This document shows, in pieces, positions 1 through 11,028 of a DNA stretch of 64,000 nucleotides; the first letter of the stretch is position 1; each line of letters opens with the position of its first letter. The notes beneath the pieces were generated by a model that saw only the letters and a program-made list of their open reading frames with translations, was not told the origin of the DNA and ran no database searches. The position numbers were made by a program, and so were the translations under genes. The DNA is from Porites lobata (lineage: Eukaryota > Cnidaria > Anthozoa > Scleractinia > Poritidae), in contig CALNXK010000032.1 in assembly GCA_942486035.1 (NCBI GenBank), forward strand, positions 3,492,501-3,556,500, read 5' to 3'.

Positions 1-2480
1 GGTAAAAGATGTTTTTGGTGGCTTCCGTCCGCCATTTTGGTGCCCATCCTGGCACCAGCATGGCGTCTGATGCAAATCTCTATAAATTTGGATAAAATAT
101 TTCGTCAGATATCTCGTATACGGAAAATTCCTCTGGCCTGAACTTGGCGAGGGTCTTTGTATATTTACCTCCTTTCATTTTCCAGATTCCGGACTTTATC
201 TATTGAACAGTTTTGATTTTTATTTTAATCTATCTTGAGTGGCGTGACACTGAAAACCAGCAGTAGGACTGAGTAGAGTCGACATACGAGTAATAAACAA
301 AATCAGACGACCGCATAGAAAGAGTTTCCATTTGTTCAAGGTCATTCCTTTGAAAATGATGTACTATCCACATTTTTTTTTTTCAAACTTGGGACAAACG
401 TTAGACATATATAGAACATTACAAAACTACAGTAAAAATATGAAATCACCGTGCTTGTTTTCGCCCTGTGTGCCCATACTTTAATAAACTGTACAAAAAT
501 GGACAGTTTTATTATTATCTCTTGCATCTCTGTGAGGAAGTTCGCGTCATTCATATCTAAAGAAACACAACTTCTAATATCCAGATTTTTTTCACTCCCT
601 TTGATATACGTGTTTTTGTGGCCATAAATACACTAATAAAAAAAGGGAGTCACCGTCATCTTTTCATCGCAAAACGACAATAAAGGGGTTATTTCGGCTT
701 CAAATGATCATTTAGCGCGAGGGGACTGGGGTTAGTTTCAAGACGAACACTTTTATTAGCCGAGTAGAATTATCAAAATCGCTATTCAAAGCATTAGGAC
801 TACAAAAGGGGCTATAATTACCACGTTTTAGGCGACGGGTGAAAATCAGCGCCACCTTTGAAGTCGCAATGTTATGCTCACTAGGTGGTGTGCAGTGCAA
901 ACAATGGAATTACCTCAATCAGGGGTGTGCTTTCAGACCGGATTGGACGGCAAGAAGTTCCATTACCAATTGATCATAACTATAACAAAATCTCTGTTGT
1001 TTCTAGCAGTAGAAAAAGAGAAAAATTCAAGTGCGCGCCCATGATGGCGCTGCTGTCTTAGGCATGGAGCCTTATCAGCACTTTCCATTGCACTGCCCCA
1101 TTATTACTGCTGAAATCAGGACAGTTGATAACCAATCAAATTTTAAAAGTTTGTTATAGTTATGATAAGTAGACCTCTAACATACATCCTACCACCAAAA
1201 CAAGGCGCCCCTGAGGTCATTAGAGGACTAACCTGTTTTTGTGTATACTTTTCTACCGTAATCTCATAGTAGAATCATTGTTAATTCGTTTTTTTCGGAC
1301 GTAGGACAACAACATGAACGCCTGGAGAATTTAACTTCAAGTTAAGGCAACAACAACAACAACAGTAACAAATGACCTTCGGGAATATAGAATGATAAAT
1401 TCAAGACTTTGTGAGACTGCGAGACCGTGAATTAAGCGTTTTTATCTATTCCGAACCGAAGACCTGACTTCTTAAAAATTCGAGTAGGGGATTCTAAGAG
1501 CAAAAATTTCGAAATAATGGTACAAATAGCTTAAAGCTAAATGAAATGACCGAAAACTCCAATGGAAGCAAGCAGAAGCCCACCAATATACTCTTTTGTA
1601 ACGTTGTACTCTCTTTGAAATATACTGTTTGATAAGCTGAACTCATGAACTCTGAAAAATTCGACTCTTTAAAGACCAAACGAAAAAAAAAAGCACAAAT
1701 CCGAAAAATGACCCGAAAACGCTTCCCAAACCCAGGTTTCTTGAGTTACCATTCTAGACCCATTCATTAGCTTGTAATGTCTTATCCCTCAAAATAATCA
1801 ATTTTCTATCTCACCACCCTTTACAAACAACGTTTAGTTCCTTGTATCTGAACAGCGCCAGAAAAACAGGAACATTATTTTATTTAGAAGAAAATAGCCC
1901 TGTTTCATAACATTTTTGATTTGAAGATAATTATAAGATTTTCCCTTTATTCATAGATAGTACGCGTGTGTTCCCAAGAAAAACATCATCTCGACAAGCC
2001 TACTACAAAACACATTTATCACTTAGCCCTAAAAACGTTAGGAATAACAATTTTATCAGGATTACTTACAGGACAAGAAATATAAATACCTTTGTTAACA
2101 GCCAACCAATTCACTATAATTGTTGCTGTAAAAAGAGCTTCAAGCATCTTAACTTCTTCAATTCTGTAGATCGATGTTGGTGTAGGAGCTTTAAAGCTTA
2201 GACTGCAATCACTCCATTTCATCAAAATAATACCGGATCAATTATTCTATTTTTGAAGACGCCTCTCAAATAAACAGGTGCATTTTTAAAGGAATAAATT
2301 AAAACTTTATAATTCGTCAATGCTTTCATATTCGTTAAGCCAAGATGCCTTTATTTGGAAACTGTGAGGGCCGCTTAGTGAGCATTATTTAATCGTGATA
2401 TTCTCGATTCTGCATGAATCAATATCAGTCGGTGATATCTTTAGCCCTGCTTTATATATCTTAAATAGCTTCTTTGAACG
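1..2480. other. Stretch without a supportable gene
   Basis: Only short AT-rich reading frames are present and none resembles a known domain or has a convincing splice context. At about 31-74 there is a short imperfect hairpin (arms CGCCATTTTGGTGCC and GGCACCAGCATGGCG), probably part of a dispersed repeat. I see no RNA gene or other structured feature. Confidence 0.5.
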
Positions 2481-2489
2481 TTAACAGTT

Positions 2490-5210
2490 CCTCTACCCAC
2501 ATCAGTGAAGTCAGAATTTTGCTGGACGATAAATTCTTAGATGTGTTAGCTATTCAGGAAACAACGCTAGATAGTTCTAACAGAGATTCCGAATTTTACA
2601 TTCCCGGTTTTGATTGAGTTAGACGTCAGTAGAATCAGTGATGTCGGTGGTGGTGTTTGTTTCTATGTCAAATCTAGTATTGTATTACTTTTTCTGTTTG
2701 AAACGATCTAAACACTGAGCCGAACTCGAATATCTAAGTATCGAAGTTCGAAAGCCCCAATCCAAGCCGCTGTTGTCAATTGGTATCGGCCATTAAACTC
2801 CCTTGTAAGATTGTACTCACACCTTAAGAACATTAACGGAAAATTTTAATAGGTTTAACATACTTCGATTTTTTCCTGTTGGGTGACATGAATGCAGACA
2901 ACGATGCTCATCAATTAAATAATAACGCTGATATTTATGGTCTCCATCAACAAAATCGTCTTCTCTAATCAACTTTATACTAATTCTCCCGACGTAGAGT
3001 GTTACTAGTGTTGTTTGTTCCGGGGCAGCCCACGTTGGCGCGCATAAGCGAATAGGCATAGTCTTGTATTTTTATGTGTACCGCAAGATATCTTTTGATA
3101 TTCCCAAGGGACATACTTCTATGACTTATAGGAGTTTTAAACACTTTAAACGCTCTGTTTTTTGCAATGATATTTGTTGTTTATTATTGCCAGAATAACT
3201 TTAAAGTATTAATGTGATTTTTTTTCTCCCTCGTTATTGAAGTTCAGAATCTTTTCATTCAAATCATTTACGAATTTGCATCTCCCTGTATCGATGTTCT
3301 GCCGAGTGCTGAGTGATTGGCGCCTTTATTTCAATTCATTTTTTCTTACCTCCTAGCAAATAATCGGTTATTTCTACAATGGAAGGTGTTGTTCCTTTCG
3401 CAGGCATCACTTATTCACGGAACTCCAGGGTGTACTAAACCCTCTTATCTCACAATTAAGTCCAATTGTCCCCACGTTGAATGTGTCAAATTATCTATTT
3501 TTTGAAGGAAATTGTTCTGTTAAATCAGAGCATGAAAACCGTCATCAGTATATGTCTTTTACCAATTCCGTTCTTCCAGAAACTAAAATCTAAATTCTAT
3601 CGTTTTGGCTGGATGATGTTCCTAAGGGTAAAGGAAATATAGACGCATTTCACTTCCTTACGTTTAACACCGCGGTTTGCTTTTTGTTTCTTCTTAAGCT
3701 AAGATGGCTAAAAACAGAAGTATCTACGATTTTCTAAGAAAGGGAAAAAACTTGACTACATGCAGCGTTTACATGAGACGCCAATGTCTGTGTTGCCTGT
3801 AGATAGAAAGTTGATTGAAAGAATTGTTTTTAACCAGCTGTATCAATAAATTATCTAAATAGCAACAATCTACCAACAGATTATCAGTCTGGTTTTAGAC
3901 AGCTTTTCTAGAAGCAACTAATGAATGGCTGTGGAATATTGATAATAACCTTATTAATGGGGTGATATTTCTTGACCTAAACAAAATTTAAGCCTTTGAC
4001 ACTATGGACCATGTGATTTTACTGGATAATCTCTCACTTTATGGAGCCAGTTCTCATTCTCTTAGCTTAACTGGTTTCGGTCATGTCTATCTGATCGAAG
4101 ACAACAAATTTTCATTGACGTAGCTTTCTCTGACCTCCGTTCTGTTATTTACTGTTTACATCCATGATCTTCCTGCCTGTAACCTCTTCTCTAAGCCAAG
4201 AATGTAACTATGCTGATGATACTCCACTCACTTTATCAGCTGGAGTATGATATGAATCAAATCCAGTCATGGCTTTCTGTTAACAAACTAACTTTAAATG
4301 TCAAAAAAGAAAAATAAATTCATGCTTATTGGGAGCCATTGCAAGTTATCTCACGTAGATAAAAATTTCTCAGTTAAAGCCCTTCATAAATATCTGGGAG
4401 TTCACATAGATGAATCTCTAAGGTGGCTGTGGGCACTCACATATGAAAGTTATTACAAAGAACATATCTGCTGGTCTTGCAGTTTTGAAACGCATGCATC
4501 AGCTCCTTCATACCATTTGATACAAGAATTAGTATGTACATGCAATGTATTTAAGTAATGCCTTACTTCAATTATGTAGTACGGTCTGGGGAAATATTGG
4601 TGTCTTGAATTGAAATCTCAACAGGATTTATTTATGAACAAACAAAGAACTTGATCTACAAAGTCAGCCATTTGGCAAGAGCACATGGTCAAGCGCTAAA
4701 AGATCAATCGCGCATGTCCCTAGTGTTACTTAGCAACCATGAAATATTACTGCGCAATGACAGGACTAGCAGATAAAATCCAAAAGCTACAGAATAAGGC
4801 TGTCAGACTCTCACTTTTTCTGTTTACGAGGTACGCTCAAATGTTCCTTTGGATGAACTTGGCTGAGAAAGACTTGAAACTTCTAGGTTGAAACAACTTG
4901 CTATGTGCATGTACAAGAGGCATAATAATCTTTCCGCATGATACTTGATGCAGATCTTTACCAATACAGCAAATGTTCATGCTTATAACCTTAAAAATTA
5001 TACTCAGAATTAAATTACTTACTACATCTCTAGACGTAGGACTGAGTTTGGAAAGGGGAGCCTATACAGTATGGAGGATCTGTTCTATGGAATAGGATTT
5101 CCGCTGTGTTCAGAACTTTGCCCAACCTAAGAGACTTCAAGACCTCACTGAATGGGAATGATTGTTATTTTCAGATCTGAATATGATAAAATCCGTATTT
5201 ATCATATGTA
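2490..5210 (+). mobile_element. Decayed non-LTR retrotransposon (endonuclease and RT remnants)
   Basis: Conceptual translation on the plus strand, broken by many stops and shifts, shows pieces in the order of a LINE pol gene. Around 2500-2630 there is an apurinic-endonuclease start (LDVLAIQETTLD). Around 2870-2960 the motif LLGDMNADND is followed by YGLHQ. Around 3880-4060 RT pieces appear (DYQSGFR, GVIFLDLNK, AFDTMDHV). A YADDTPL catalytic box lies near 4210, a KYLGVHIDESL segment at 4385-4425 and a C-terminal KLQNKAVR piece near 4785. The arrangement resembles CR1/L2-type LINEs, but the clade is inference. Reading frames on the opposite strand here are antisense shadows. The copy is old and cannot encode a working protein. 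Confidence 0.72.
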
Positions 5211-6238
5211 TATATGTACATCCTTCTACTTTCTATATCTAAGTTAAGTCTAGCGTTATAAGTAATAAAATATAGATATCTTTTACTTTTACTATAGTTT
5301 TACTACAGTTAGACACGACTCCTAGGAGGACCACTTTTATTGTAATAAGATTTAGTGTATATGTTCTGGTTCAATTTTATCCTTGGTTTAAGTTTTAGTT
5401 TCTTTTGTTTTTGGGTATGGTAATGTATGATAATGGTTTTGAAACGAAAGAAACTAAAATTTAAACCAAGCATAAAATTGAACCACAACATAGACATTAA
5501 AGTTGTTGACGATGATGAGACAGGAGGGATAAACGAACAGCTACTTAAGGTGCTGATGTTTGATCGTTTATAAAAACAAAACAAAGCAAAACAAAACTCA
5601 TAAAGGGGGAAAGGTTGGGTGCCACAAAGTCAAACTTGTATTATCTAAAAGAGCATTAGAAGTTGAGTAACACTGGAAACGGTTTCTCCCTACGACACGT
5701 AAAACTCGGTCTATAAGACTTAACCCCCCGGAACCATACCTTTCCTTAAAAACGATCCCTACGATATTGTTTCACATTTCTTTTTTACATTTATTTATAG
5801 TTGCCCAAAAACCTATAATTTTTAATTAGCTTTTCGTTTTTTGAAGCTAATTTAAACAAAACAGAAAAACTAAGGATCACGTGACATTTTATGAGGTAAA
5901 AAAAAACTGCGTTCCTAGTTTTTGTGCAATTAGCAATTTCCCTTTTAATGTTTTATTTTTTTCGTTAGATTTTGGCAATTCAAAAATGATATATGTATCT
6001 TCAATATCATGGCGACAGGACAACAGAACACTTTAGACTTTTTTACTAGGCTGTACTCCGTTTTTGTGGTACGAAGTTATCCAAATTCAAAATGTCATAT
6101 TGCAGGTCATATTTAAGATTGGAAACATTTGTTCAGCTTTCAACTTTCCTTGAATGGACCTTTCAAAAACGGCATAAAAAATGGGAAGATTTTACATATG
6201 AATGACGTCAGCAAATGTGAAGTCATGATTTGACAATA
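5211..6238. other. Non-coding stretch with one foldback repeat
   Basis: Apart from the hairpin at 5361-5490 this AT-rich stretch shows no gene, RNA gene or element I can name. Confidence 0.4.
5361..5490. repeat. Inverted repeat / hairpin
   Basis: The left arm (about 5364-5404, GGTTCAATTTTATCCTTGG...) and right arm (about 5444-5485, ...CCAAGCATAAAATTGAACC) are imperfect reverse complements of about 40 bp around a 40 bp loop. It could be a small foldback element. A minus-strand reading frame across it is a by-product of the repeat. Confidence 0.6.
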
Positions 6239-6592
6239 GGGACTTTAAGATCCAACGACGCGACGGCAACAAAAACGTCGCTTAAAAGTAAATTTGCCTT
6301 CCTTCAGTCTTAATCGCGGTTATTCCTACCCACTTACTTTGTCAAATGTAGGCAAACCCTCCTGAAGTTGAACTCCAGGGGACCATATCCAAGTTCAGAA
6401 AGAGAAATAAAATTTCGATGTTGCTTTTTTACGTTCTCCATAAAACGGAAAATTAGGCATTTTCACGTCGTAGTCGCGCAAAAACGGCAAAGAAATGTAC
6501 AAAAAAAGTGTGATGCACGTGCAAAGTTGTTGTTTTTCTTATTAAACCTATTGTTTTTTGACGTTCTCGTTGAGGTCGGGTTGTTGGATCTG
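6239..6592 (+). repeat. Short inverted-repeat element, family B, copy 1
   Basis: This non-coding element of about 350 bp starts GGGACTTTAAGATCCAACG and ends with an inverted version (GACGTTCTCGTTGAGG...TTGGATC). The inner sequence (AAAATTAGGCATTTTCACGTCG and neighbours) recurs at 30.1-30.45 kb and, partly reversed, at 52.26-52.58 kb. The terminal repeats are about 35 bp. It encodes no transposase and is presumably a MITE mobilised in trans. Confidence 0.72.
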
Positions 6593-7181
6593 AAAATTTT
6601 ACATATGTTTATATGTTTCATATTTTGAGGTCAAGTTTGGTTAAGGAGGAGTTAAAAATCAAAAAAGTTATTGTAAATTAATCGAAATTGCCACGCTTTG
6701 ATGAACCCTTTTGGGTTACGTGGTTTGGCGGCACCGTCAAATGTTCCTATGTTTTACAGTGAGCTTCTGCATTGTCCTATGTCTGTGGCTGGATGAAAAG
6801 GGCGTAGGAAGATCCTGATAACGAACCTGAACCCAAAACACTTGCTGTAACAAAAAAGGAATGTAGCTTCTTAATAGGTTCATTCCTTCTCATTATGCAA
6901 TTAAACTTGATAAATAGCATCTAAAAGGTGATTGTTAGAACGATGCTGAAATGTAATGTCAGTTTTACCCAAGTACAAGTTTATATAAATTTGCGACATA
7001 TTTGCAAGGAGCAATTTTGTATCCGTTTTATCGTCTGGTGTGTTAAGAGGGGAGAAACAATTGTGCAATTCACGACCTCTAAGAAGATTAAGATTAGTTC
7101 TTTATAGGCCAACAGGTATAATGGATATAATTCTTAGTCACAAGGAGCAGGAAATTAACAAACTTTACACTGACATTGTAA
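6593..7181. other. Non-coding spacer
   Basis: No gene or repeat boundary could be supported between the family B element and the Penelope-like element. Confidence 0.4.
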
Positions 7182-7685
7182 TATACCTGTAAGACAATAC
7201 AGATACCGGACGACCACAAAATAGTGTCCTTTGAAGTGAAATCGCTGTTCACCAGTATTCCACATCAACTAACTCTAGAATGTACTGAGAACGCTATTAA
7301 GAACTCTACTGTTGAGCTACCACTACCTACAGACGACATTATGGACCTACTCAACCTCTGTTTGACTTCGACGTACTTTCAGTACAACGGCAAACACTAC
7401 AAACAGTTACACGGTACACCTATGGGCTCTCCAGTTTCTGTTGTTGCAGCAGAAATTGTCATGCAAAACATCGAGGAACAAGCCCTAGCTACCTATACGC
7501 GAGCTGTACCTCTTTGGTTACGTTACGTTGACGACACATTCACCGCCGTACACAAAGACGGAATCGACGATTTTCACGAACACCTAAACAGACAGAACGC
7601 GGACATACAATTCACCAAGGAGATCGAAGAAGATGGTAAGATACCTTTTCTAGACTGCTTGGTCGCTCGCGACCAAACAAACTAA
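7182..7685 (+). pseudogene. Penelope-like RT fragment
   Basis: This is the uninterrupted part of the element's reading frame. It lacks the N-terminal RT motifs, so the copy is 5'-truncated. It stops early at TAA 7683-7685 because of a one-base shift in CCAAACAAACTAAA; the proper continuation is in frame +2. The fingers/palm core (LHGTPMGSP and RYVDDTF) is intact, which indicates a fairly young copy. Confidence 0.85.
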
Positions 7686-8634
7686 ATACGACTATTTACC
7701 GAAAACCGACACATACCGACCGATTACAAGACCAGTTTTCTTACAACGCAACCTCTCACAAGGCTACTACTATCCGAACTCTGACGAGACGAGCGCAACT
7801 AGTTTGCGACTCACCTGACAGCCTACAAGACGAGACTGATTATCTTAACAACGTTTTTCGTAAGATCAATTACAACACGGACTTTGTTAGACGGAACACT
7901 CACAGTAACACTGATTCCAACACTCAGACCAACTCTGGCCCTGTTACGACAGCGACTATACCGTACATCAGAGGCACCTTTGAAATTATTGCACGTATAT
8001 TACAACCTTACAATATACGTGTTGCACACAAACCGATAACCGCTTTACGGCGACTGCTTACTAACGTCAAGGACGAAGACAAACCGGAGGACAGACAGGG
8101 AGCACTATACAAGATCAAATGCTGCGACTGCCAGGCTTCTTACATTGGTGAAACTGGCAGAAACCTAAGCATGCCACTGACCGAACACAAATGAGCTACG
8201 AGGAATGGTGACGTCAACAATCACATTGCTGAGCACCATTTAAAGACGAAACATCAAATTGACTGGGACTCTGCGACATGTATAACGTATTCTACAGACT
8301 ACTATCAACGTCTTACTTTAGTAACTGGTTTGCTAACTTAGAACAAACGCCACTGAATCGTAGCCAACAGTTACCAGCGCCGTACAAACGGCTTATTGAC
8401 GAGATCAAGCAAAACTAACTACGAGAAGAACGACTGGAGAACTGACAATTCGACTAACAATAGAGGACTGTTTAACTGTGACAATAGACGGATCGAAACG
8501 CACCAATTACGAGTCTTCATAGCCAATAACATCACGGCTTAACTGACAGACGACCAATAACATCGCGACGTAATTGACCAATCAGATCAATAACCAGAGT
8601 ATAATACCATCAACTGACGTGATACAACTCACTT

Positions 8635-8679
8635 TGACTCTGAAGATGACTACCGCACAGGTTGTCGAAACGTCAGTCA
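8635..8679 (+). other. Hammerhead-ribozyme-like motif in Penelope-like tail
   Basis: The parts occur in hammerhead type I order. Stem I strand TGACT (8635-8639) is followed by CTGAAGA (8640-8646, fits CUGANGA) and one extra T. Then comes a helix GACTACC / GGTTGTC around loop GCACA with one U-U mismatch (8648-8666), GAAA (8667-8670), CGTC, and AGTCA (8675-8679), which exactly complements stem I. Penelope-like elements are known to carry minimal hammerheads. The extra base between core and stem II departs from consensus, so activity is uncertain. The same 45 bases recur at 54955-54999. Confidence 0.4.
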
Positions 8680-8746
8680 CTGTCAACAACAACAGTCCTA
8701 TTCAGGACTACGTTGACCCGGACGATCAGATTCAACCTACTTTTGA

Positions 8747-10929
8747 ATATTTCTCTAGTTAGCATTTCACCAGTGTATACTTTTATCATGGAATCATTTT
8801 GGGTTTTTTTTTTCCCTTTCTCATTCAAATATAAGAAAATATAGAAGCTCTCGTTTATATCCCGAAACCACTGAAACCACTGCGAAGAAATCGTGCTAGA
8901 TCGATCACAAACATGCACTTAAAATAAACTGAGCCACTCTAGCATAAATATGTCAAGTGTTTGAAATGTTATCGCGTTCTAAAAGCTCAGTAAAGAAAGG
9001 GAAGTACACTGCATTTATCAAAAAACATATAATGCCCAACGGCGACGGTAACAAGAAAGGTAAAAATATCACTAGGTCTAATTAGCAAAATAACATCTTT
9101 GCAAGTGCACCACGCTTTCTTGAACATTTCTTATTGTGCACGACTACAACGTGAAACTTGACAAATTTCCTATAGACCTATGTGTGTATGTGCTCACAAA
9201 AGATTTTATTGCTTGTATACATGTTCAATTTTTTCTTCACTGCGGCTCATTTTCACCCTGCTGGTCGGAAGCATTTTACATTTTCTCACCACCGTTGTCA
9301 GTAGAATTTTCATTTATGTTATTCTTGCAACGAGATGCGTCTCCCTTGTTTCTTTGTTGTTTTTTTTTCTTTGTTTCTCGAACTAGCTTTTTCTGTTATC
9401 CACGTCAGTGTAGACATGATTAAAATTTAGTCGAAAAAAGACTCGGCTCTCTTGTCTTTTTCTCTCTAAACGCCCGGGTGGACATGCGATTTACCGCCAA
9501 AACGCAGAGGAGCTGCAGTGAGAAATTTTACACAAGCTTACATGAAGTGGTGAACCTATGGGTGGACGGATGGACTGTCACGTGATAACCCAAATTTCTC
9601 GCGTCTACAGGTTATTATTACTCTTAGCCATGGTGCTCCACTTCGCGCGACTCGCGCGAGGGAGCTCTCGCTATTATACCATTAAGAAAAAAAAACACGA
9701 CGCTTTTGGAAGCGCCCTAAAATCTTATCTGTACTGGGGTTTTTCAATGAAACACATTCTTACCAACACATTCCAAACCATTATTATTTCGGGAAACCAG
9801 GAGCACAATTGCATTCATAAGAGCCGACGGTGTTCACAGAGCTTTGAAATGCGGGGCATTCGCGACTCTCTGCAACACATTCATCGACATCTTCATAACA
9901 CAAACCACATTGTACGTATCAGACAAACCTTACCTGCAAACTCGTTAACCACCCAGAAGACTAGTATTAATTCGTTTTATAATCTGCTGGAAGGATAGCG
10001 GGTGTGGATCGGGCTGCAACCTCAACCTCACTGGCGTTTATAATCCGATATTTTGGAGAGATTATACCTTTAGCAAATAGATTATTACTTGTGTTTTACA
10101 AGATGGTGTATGAAATTTCGGGGTAGAGCTGCAGTTGTGTGGCAAATATGTTGCTGTTTATGTGGTAACATTACATTTTGCCTTTGTTCCCTAGAAGTGT
10201 AAAATCTCCTTGATTGGTGGTAAACGGGCTCAAGCTCATTTCCTTTATGACACTGACCAAAATACTCACTCCAACTTTAACACCTGCTCCTTTTTACCGG
10301 TGACAGCCAATGAAACTTGATATTAATAAGTCAAACAATAAGTATATACTGGTTCTTGGGAAAAAGAAAGTTCCCTTTTTCAAGCCAGGGTTATAATATT
10401 TCAATAACAACAAAAACGTTTTTCAACGTGACCTATTTCCCTAGCTGTTTAAAAAGATGTTTACAATCAGGGGATGACCCCGCCCCTCATGGGATCAAAA
10501 AAAATTAAATGAATACCCAGGAGCTTACAGCTGCAGCAGTTAGGTAATACATTTCTGTCACTGCTAGAGGCTTTTCTTATGATTCGCCATCTTGGATTTG
10601 ACTAAAACTTCATATTTTTATTCATATTATGCAAAAATTATAACGATGCATTTTGAAAGAATTCAAATAGTCATTTTTATGACGTCATCATGTATCATTC
10701 ATGCCATGAGTGAAACGTCAGCACTACCAATGTCTTAGACTGATGAAGAAGTAGAGCCCTCCGCCAATTCAATCCTCTGTGGGGTTTCAGAAACTAAAAA
10801 ATGGGCGCTTAAAAGATTGTAAAAGAGAACGTAATATAGAATGATACGGTTGTCTCAGTTACAATGCCATTATTTTACTAAAAAAAAAATTAAAAGGTTA
10901 TGGCGACAGTCGACTGCCCTGCACTTTAG
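8747..10929. other. Gene-free stretch downstream of the lectin gene
   Basis: A diverged partial copy of family B begins near 9036 (CCCAACGGCGACGGTAACAAG) and is recognisable to about 9160. Reading frames at 9136-9423, 9558-9998 and 10317-10508 have no domain, codon or splice support. Nothing else is recognisable. Confidence 0.45.
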
Positions 10930-10935
10930 TTTATT
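10930..10935 (-). terminator. Poly(A) signal of the lectin gene
   Basis: AATAAA on the minus strand lies about 95 bases beyond the lectin stop codon, the normal place for a cleavage and polyadenylation signal. Confidence 0.5.
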
Positions 10936-11028
10936 GCGTTTAAAATTTTATGGAAATCGCTCGCCTTAAAGCGCGATTCACTGAAGAAATAAAACAATAT
11001 AGGTTACAAATATTCTTGGCGGAATCGA

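Larger units (their letters stand above)
7182..8746 (+). mobile_element. Penelope-like retroelement, 5'-truncated, RT plus GIY-YIG
   Basis: The open frame from about 7182 encodes the C-terminal half of a Penelope-like reverse transcriptase, including FEVKSLFTSIP, the HGTPMGSPVS box and the catalytic WLRYVDDTFT box (residues near 7520-7545). At about 7676 the frame shifts by one base and continues as NKLNTTIYRKPTHTDR. It runs into a GIY-YIG endonuclease region at 8095-8190 with the paired CCDC cysteines and SYIGETGR. A TGA at 8192-8194 and a one-base deletion near 8317 break the end; the natural terminus (DEIKQN then stop) lies near 8418. The tail to about 8746 is shared with the copy at 54.4-55.07 kb. 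RT plus GIY-YIG is diagnostic of Penelope-like elements. This copy is inactive as read. Confidence 0.9.

Noticed and set aside
2817..3059. Minus-strand 80-codon frame
   Set aside because: It is antisense to the plus-strand LINE endonuclease remnant (GDMNADND).
9136..9998. Frames of 95 and 146 codons as possible genes
   Set aside because: There are no domains, no splice support and mixed low-complexity content; part is a diverged family B repeat.
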